A stretch of DNA of 7,337 nucleotides, taken from assembly GCA_934481505.1 (NCBI GenBank), contig CAKSPP010000063.1:1-7337 (forward strand). Direction: 5' to 3'. Below the pieces are notes generated by a model. The model did not search any database. It had not been told where the DNA came from and saw only the letters and a program-made list of their open reading frames with translations. Position 1 is the first letter of the stretch; each line of letters starts with the position of its first letter. The translations under genes were made by a program, and so were the position numbers. The DNA comes from an uncultured Eubacteriales bacterium (GTDB lineage Bacteria; Bacillota; Clostridia; Oscillospirales; UBA644). Below, in pieces: positions 5,787 to 7,337 of the stretch.

Positions 5787-6170
5787 ATGAGAGCTTGGGA
5801 CGACAGAAATTCATTTGTGAGAAAGACAGCAAGACAGATACGGGATCTTGAAATTCCCGATAAATGCCGCGACGGTCTCGAAAAAGCCGGAGAAGTCGCA
5901 AAAGACGGATACGAAAAAGCAGGCGTAATGGCAAAAAGTGCTTACTCCAAGGCAAAAGATTTCGGAGTAAAAGCGAAGAATTACGACTACCGCTCGGCGT
6001 TCGGAAAACTCAAAGATAAAATCTGCGGCGGAATTTCTTTCTGCTCGAAAAAAGTAAAGGAAAGAAACCCGATTGCCGTTGCCGTTTGCGTCGGAGTTGC
6101 CGCATTCGCCGTTTTCTCGCTTTTCTTCTCGATTTTCTATACGATTTTCTCACTCGGCAAAAAAAGATAA
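5787..6170 (+). CDS. Membrane-anchored protein with 11-residue repeats, unknown
   Basis: A 127-residue protein I do not recognise. Residues 1-29 are charged. Residues 30-62 form three 11-residue repeats with the pattern G-(L/Y)-E-K-A-G-x-(V/M)-A-K-x (30-40, 41-51, then the looser 52-62 AYSKAKDFGVK), giving an amphipathic Lys/Ala/Glu-rich helix like LEA-type stress or lipid-binding proteins. A basic stretch (73-94) precedes one long membrane helix (about 95-121) and a GKKR end. With positive charges on both sides, topology is unclear; a soluble N-terminus on the cytoplasmic side is my guess. It is a single-gene transcript with its own promoter and terminator, divergent from the dnaD operon. 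A stress or envelope role is only a suggestion from the repeats. Confidence 0.8.
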   Translation: MRAWDDRNSFVRKTARQIRDLEIPDKCRDGLEKAGEVAKDGYEKAGVMAKSAYSKAKDFGVKAKNYDYRSAFGKLKDKICGGISFCSKKVKERNPIAVAVCVGVAAFAVFSLFFSIFYTIFSLGKKR

Positions 6171-6172
6171 AA

Positions 6173-6190
6173 ACAAGTCTATGGGCTTGT
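6173..6190 (+). other. Small hairpin just after the 127-residue protein gene
   Basis: ACAAGTC (6173-6179) pairs with GGCTTGT (6184-6190), with one G-U pair, around a TATG loop, 2 nt after the stop codon. It stands directly upstream of the main terminator and may protect the 3' end or assist termination. Confidence 0.4.
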
Positions 6191-6192
6191 AA

Positions 6193-6221
6193 GGGGCTGC
6201 AAATTGCAGCCCCTGTTTTTT
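6193..6221 (+). terminator. Intrinsic terminator
   Basis: An 8-bp GC-rich stem, GGGGCTGC (6193-6200) with GCAGCCCC (6206-6213), has a 5-nt AAATT loop whose ends can pair further, followed by TGTTTTTT. It lies 22 nt after the stop codon at 6170 and separates this gene from the regulator operon. Confidence 0.92.
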
Positions 6222-6268
6222 ATATAAAAAAAGAATTTTGTACTCCGGACTTTTTTACATCCCCTTTC

Positions 6269-6298
6269 TTGACATTCCTACCAAACTTGTGGTAAAAT
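6269..6298 (+). promoter_or_regulatory. Promoter of the Rrf2 regulator operon
   Basis: A consensus -35 TTGACA (6269-6274) and -10 TAAAAT (6293-6298) have an 18-nt spacer, and TGG directly before the -10 makes it an extended -10. Predicted transcription starts near 6305, leaving a very short leader that begins almost at the ribosome binding site. Confidence 0.82.
6279..6294. promoter_or_regulatory. Candidate Rrf2 operator (autoregulation)
   Basis: TACCA (6279-6283) and TGGTA (6290-6294) form a perfect inverted repeat with a 6-nt gap, lying in the spacer and overlapping the first bases of the -10. Rrf2/IscR-type regulators commonly repress their own promoter from such a site. Which protein binds is inferred from position only. 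Confidence 0.5.
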
Positions 6299-6306
6299 AG
6301 GGTGAA

Positions 6307-6313
6307 GAGGTGG
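6307..6313 (+). promoter_or_regulatory. RBS deciding the Rrf2 start
   Basis: GAGGTGG lies 5 nt before ATG 6319. The in-frame GTG at 6310 falls inside this site and is almost at the predicted transcript start, so ATG 6319 is the better start; it also gives the usual short Rrf2 N-terminus (MYSTKGRYALR). Confidence 0.7.
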
Positions 6314-6318
6314 GAAAG

Positions 6319-6759
6319 ATGTATTCTACAAAAGGAAGATACGCGTTACGCGTTATGATCGATATAGCTCTTTTCTCGGCAAACGACTTTGTTTCGATAA
6401 AAGAAATTTTCGAAAGACAAAATATTTCGGTCAAATATCTCGAAAGAATTATAGCCCTGCTCAATGCGGCGGGCTTTCTCAAAAGCATGAGAGGAAACAA
6501 GGGCGGCTACAAACTTGCGAAAAAGCCGTCGGAATATACCGCGGGTGATATTCTCCGTGCGGCGGAAGGCAACATTGCCCCGATAGCCTGTCTTTCGTCG
6601 GACGAAAAATGCACAAGACGCGGAAAATGCACGACTATTTCTTTCTGGGAGGGCTATCTCGACGCAATAAACAACTATGTTGACAGCGTTACTTTGCAGG
6701 ATCTCGTCGACGGAGCGTTGGGTATTCCCGATGTCAATCCTGCGGCGGAGGGAATATGA
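6319..6759 (+). CDS. Rrf2-family transcriptional regulator, probable Fe-S type
   Basis: A 146-residue Rrf2 protein, related to IscR, CymR and NsrR. The N-terminal signature STKGRYALRVMIDIAL (3-18) starts the winged helix; NISVKYLERIIALL (35-48) is the recognition-helix region and RGNKGGYKLAK (58-68) the wing. Three cysteines, Cys91, Cys98 and Cys104 (C-x6-C-x5-C), stand where IscR-type members bind a [2Fe-2S] cluster, so it probably senses Fe-S status, redox or nitric oxide; CymR-like members lack them. The promoter and an overlapping inverted repeat at 6279-6294 suggest autorepression. Downstream is not the usual iscS/iscU pair but a HAD phosphatase, joined by an ATGA overlap. Family is certain; cluster and target genes are inferred. 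Confidence 0.92.
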   Translation: MYSTKGRYALRVMIDIALFSANDFVSIKEIFERQNISVKYLERIIALLNAAGFLKSMRGNKGGYKLAKKPSEYTAGDILRAAEGNIAPIACLSSDEKCTRRGKCTTISFWEGYLDAINNYVDSVTLQDLVDGALGIPDVNPAAEGI

Positions 6760-7337
6760 AATTTGTATTTTTTGACCTTGACGGAACTCTTACCGACCCC
6801 GGTATCGGGATAACGAATTCGGTAATGTACGCCTTAAACAAATTCGGAATAGAAGTAAAAGACCGAACGGAGCTTTATCCTTTTATAGGTCCTCCGCTCA
6901 TTCCGTCTTTTATGAATTATTACGGCTTTTCAAAGGAAGACGCAGTCAAAGCAGTCGTTTTTTACAGAGAATATTACGCCGAACGCGGAATTTTCGAAAA
7001 CAAGCTTTATCCCGGTGTTCCCGAACTCCTCGCAAAGCTTAAAGACGACGGGGTAAAAATCGTTATGGCGACTTCAAAACCCGAAATTTTCGCCGAAAAA
7101 ATCGCGGAGCACTATGATATCGCAAAATATTTCGACCTTATCGCTGGGGCGACAGAAAACGAAACGAGAACCGAAAAGGACGAGGTTATCGCCTACGCTC
7201 TCGGAAAGCTCGGAAACCCGCCGTCAAGCGAAATTACGATGGTCGGCGACAGGTTTTATGATGTAAAGGGTGCGGCAAAATTCGGAATTCCGACAATCGG
7301 AGTTTTATACGGCTACGGCGACGAAAAAGAACTTACC
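6756..7337 (+). CDS. HAD-family phosphatase (Gph/PpaX-like), partial at right edge
   Basis: The first 194 residues of a HAD hydrolase, open to the end of the window; relatives of about 215 residues suggest some 20 residues are missing. Motif I is FFDLDGTLTD (5-14; nucleophile Asp7, acid/base Asp9), motif II is ATSKP (105-109), motif III is probably Lys141 and motif IV is GDRFYD (164-169). A helical C1-type cap occupies about 15-85, as in phosphoglycolate phosphatase, pyrophosphatase PpaX and nucleotidase YjjG. Substrate cannot be chosen from sequence. The ATG overlaps the Rrf2 stop (ATGA, 6756-6759), with GGAGGG at 6747-6752, only 3 nt away, so translation is probably coupled and expression under the same promoter and operator. 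Confidence 0.9.
   Translation, partial: MKFVFFDLDGTLTDPGIGITNSVMYALNKFGIEVKDRTELYPFIGPPLIPSFMNYYGFSKEDAVKAVVFYREYYAERGIFENKLYPGVPELLAKLKDDGVKIVMATSKPEIFAEKIAEHYDIAKYFDLIAGATENETRTEKDEVIAYALGKLGNPPSSEITMVGDRFYDVKGAAKFGIPTIGVLYGYGDEKELT

Noticed and set aside
5691..5790. GGTTTTATGA occurring twice (5691 and 5781) as a regulatory repeat
   Set aside because: Only ten bases; one copy contains the -10 and the other the start codon, so it is probably coincidence.

Overview
The window looks like a piece of a Clostridia-type (low-to-mid GC Firmicutes) chromosome, probably from a gut or environmental anaerobe. The evidence is a DnaD-like primosome protein next to a DnaC/DnaI-type helicase loader, an Rrf2 regulator with three cysteines, a CAP/SCP (YkwD-like) lipoprotein carrying a Cys-His / Cys-x2-Cys surface module common in Clostridia, strong GGAGG-type ribosome binding sites, and many genes spaced by only a few bases. 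I cannot name the species.

Layout. Positions 1-573 hold no gene I can support: a purine-rich stretch, a bidirectional terminator hairpin (about 232-283) and an array of degenerate roughly 24-31-nt repeats (about 328-600) that runs into the last codons of the lipoprotein gene. Positions 574-5566 are one tightly packed minus-strand operon, read from 5566 downward: DnaD-like protein, DnaC-like loader, a DUF4091/GH123-like putative glycosidase, a small multi-pass membrane protein of unknown function, and the CAP-domain lipoprotein. Neighbours overlap by 11 and 4 nt or are separated by 2 and 17 nt. A good sigma-A promoter lies 26-60 nt upstream of dnaD. No second promoter was seen inside, so replication-initiation and cell-surface/carbohydrate genes probably share a transcript.

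The divergent intergenic region (5567-5786) also carries a plus-strand promoter whose -35 region lies inside an 18-nt near-perfect palindrome, probably an operator. It drives a 127-residue protein with an 11-residue amphipathic repeat and one C-terminal membrane helix, followed by a clear intrinsic terminator (6193-6221). Then comes an Rrf2-family, probably Fe-S-binding, regulator with its own strong promoter and an inverted repeat over the spacer and -10, coupled by an ATGA overlap to a HAD-family phosphatase that runs off the right edge.

I see no defence system, CRISPR array, mobile element, tRNA or rRNA. The items most worth a second look are the repeat array, the two candidate operators, the unknown 11-mer-repeat membrane protein and the mixed-function dnaD operon.
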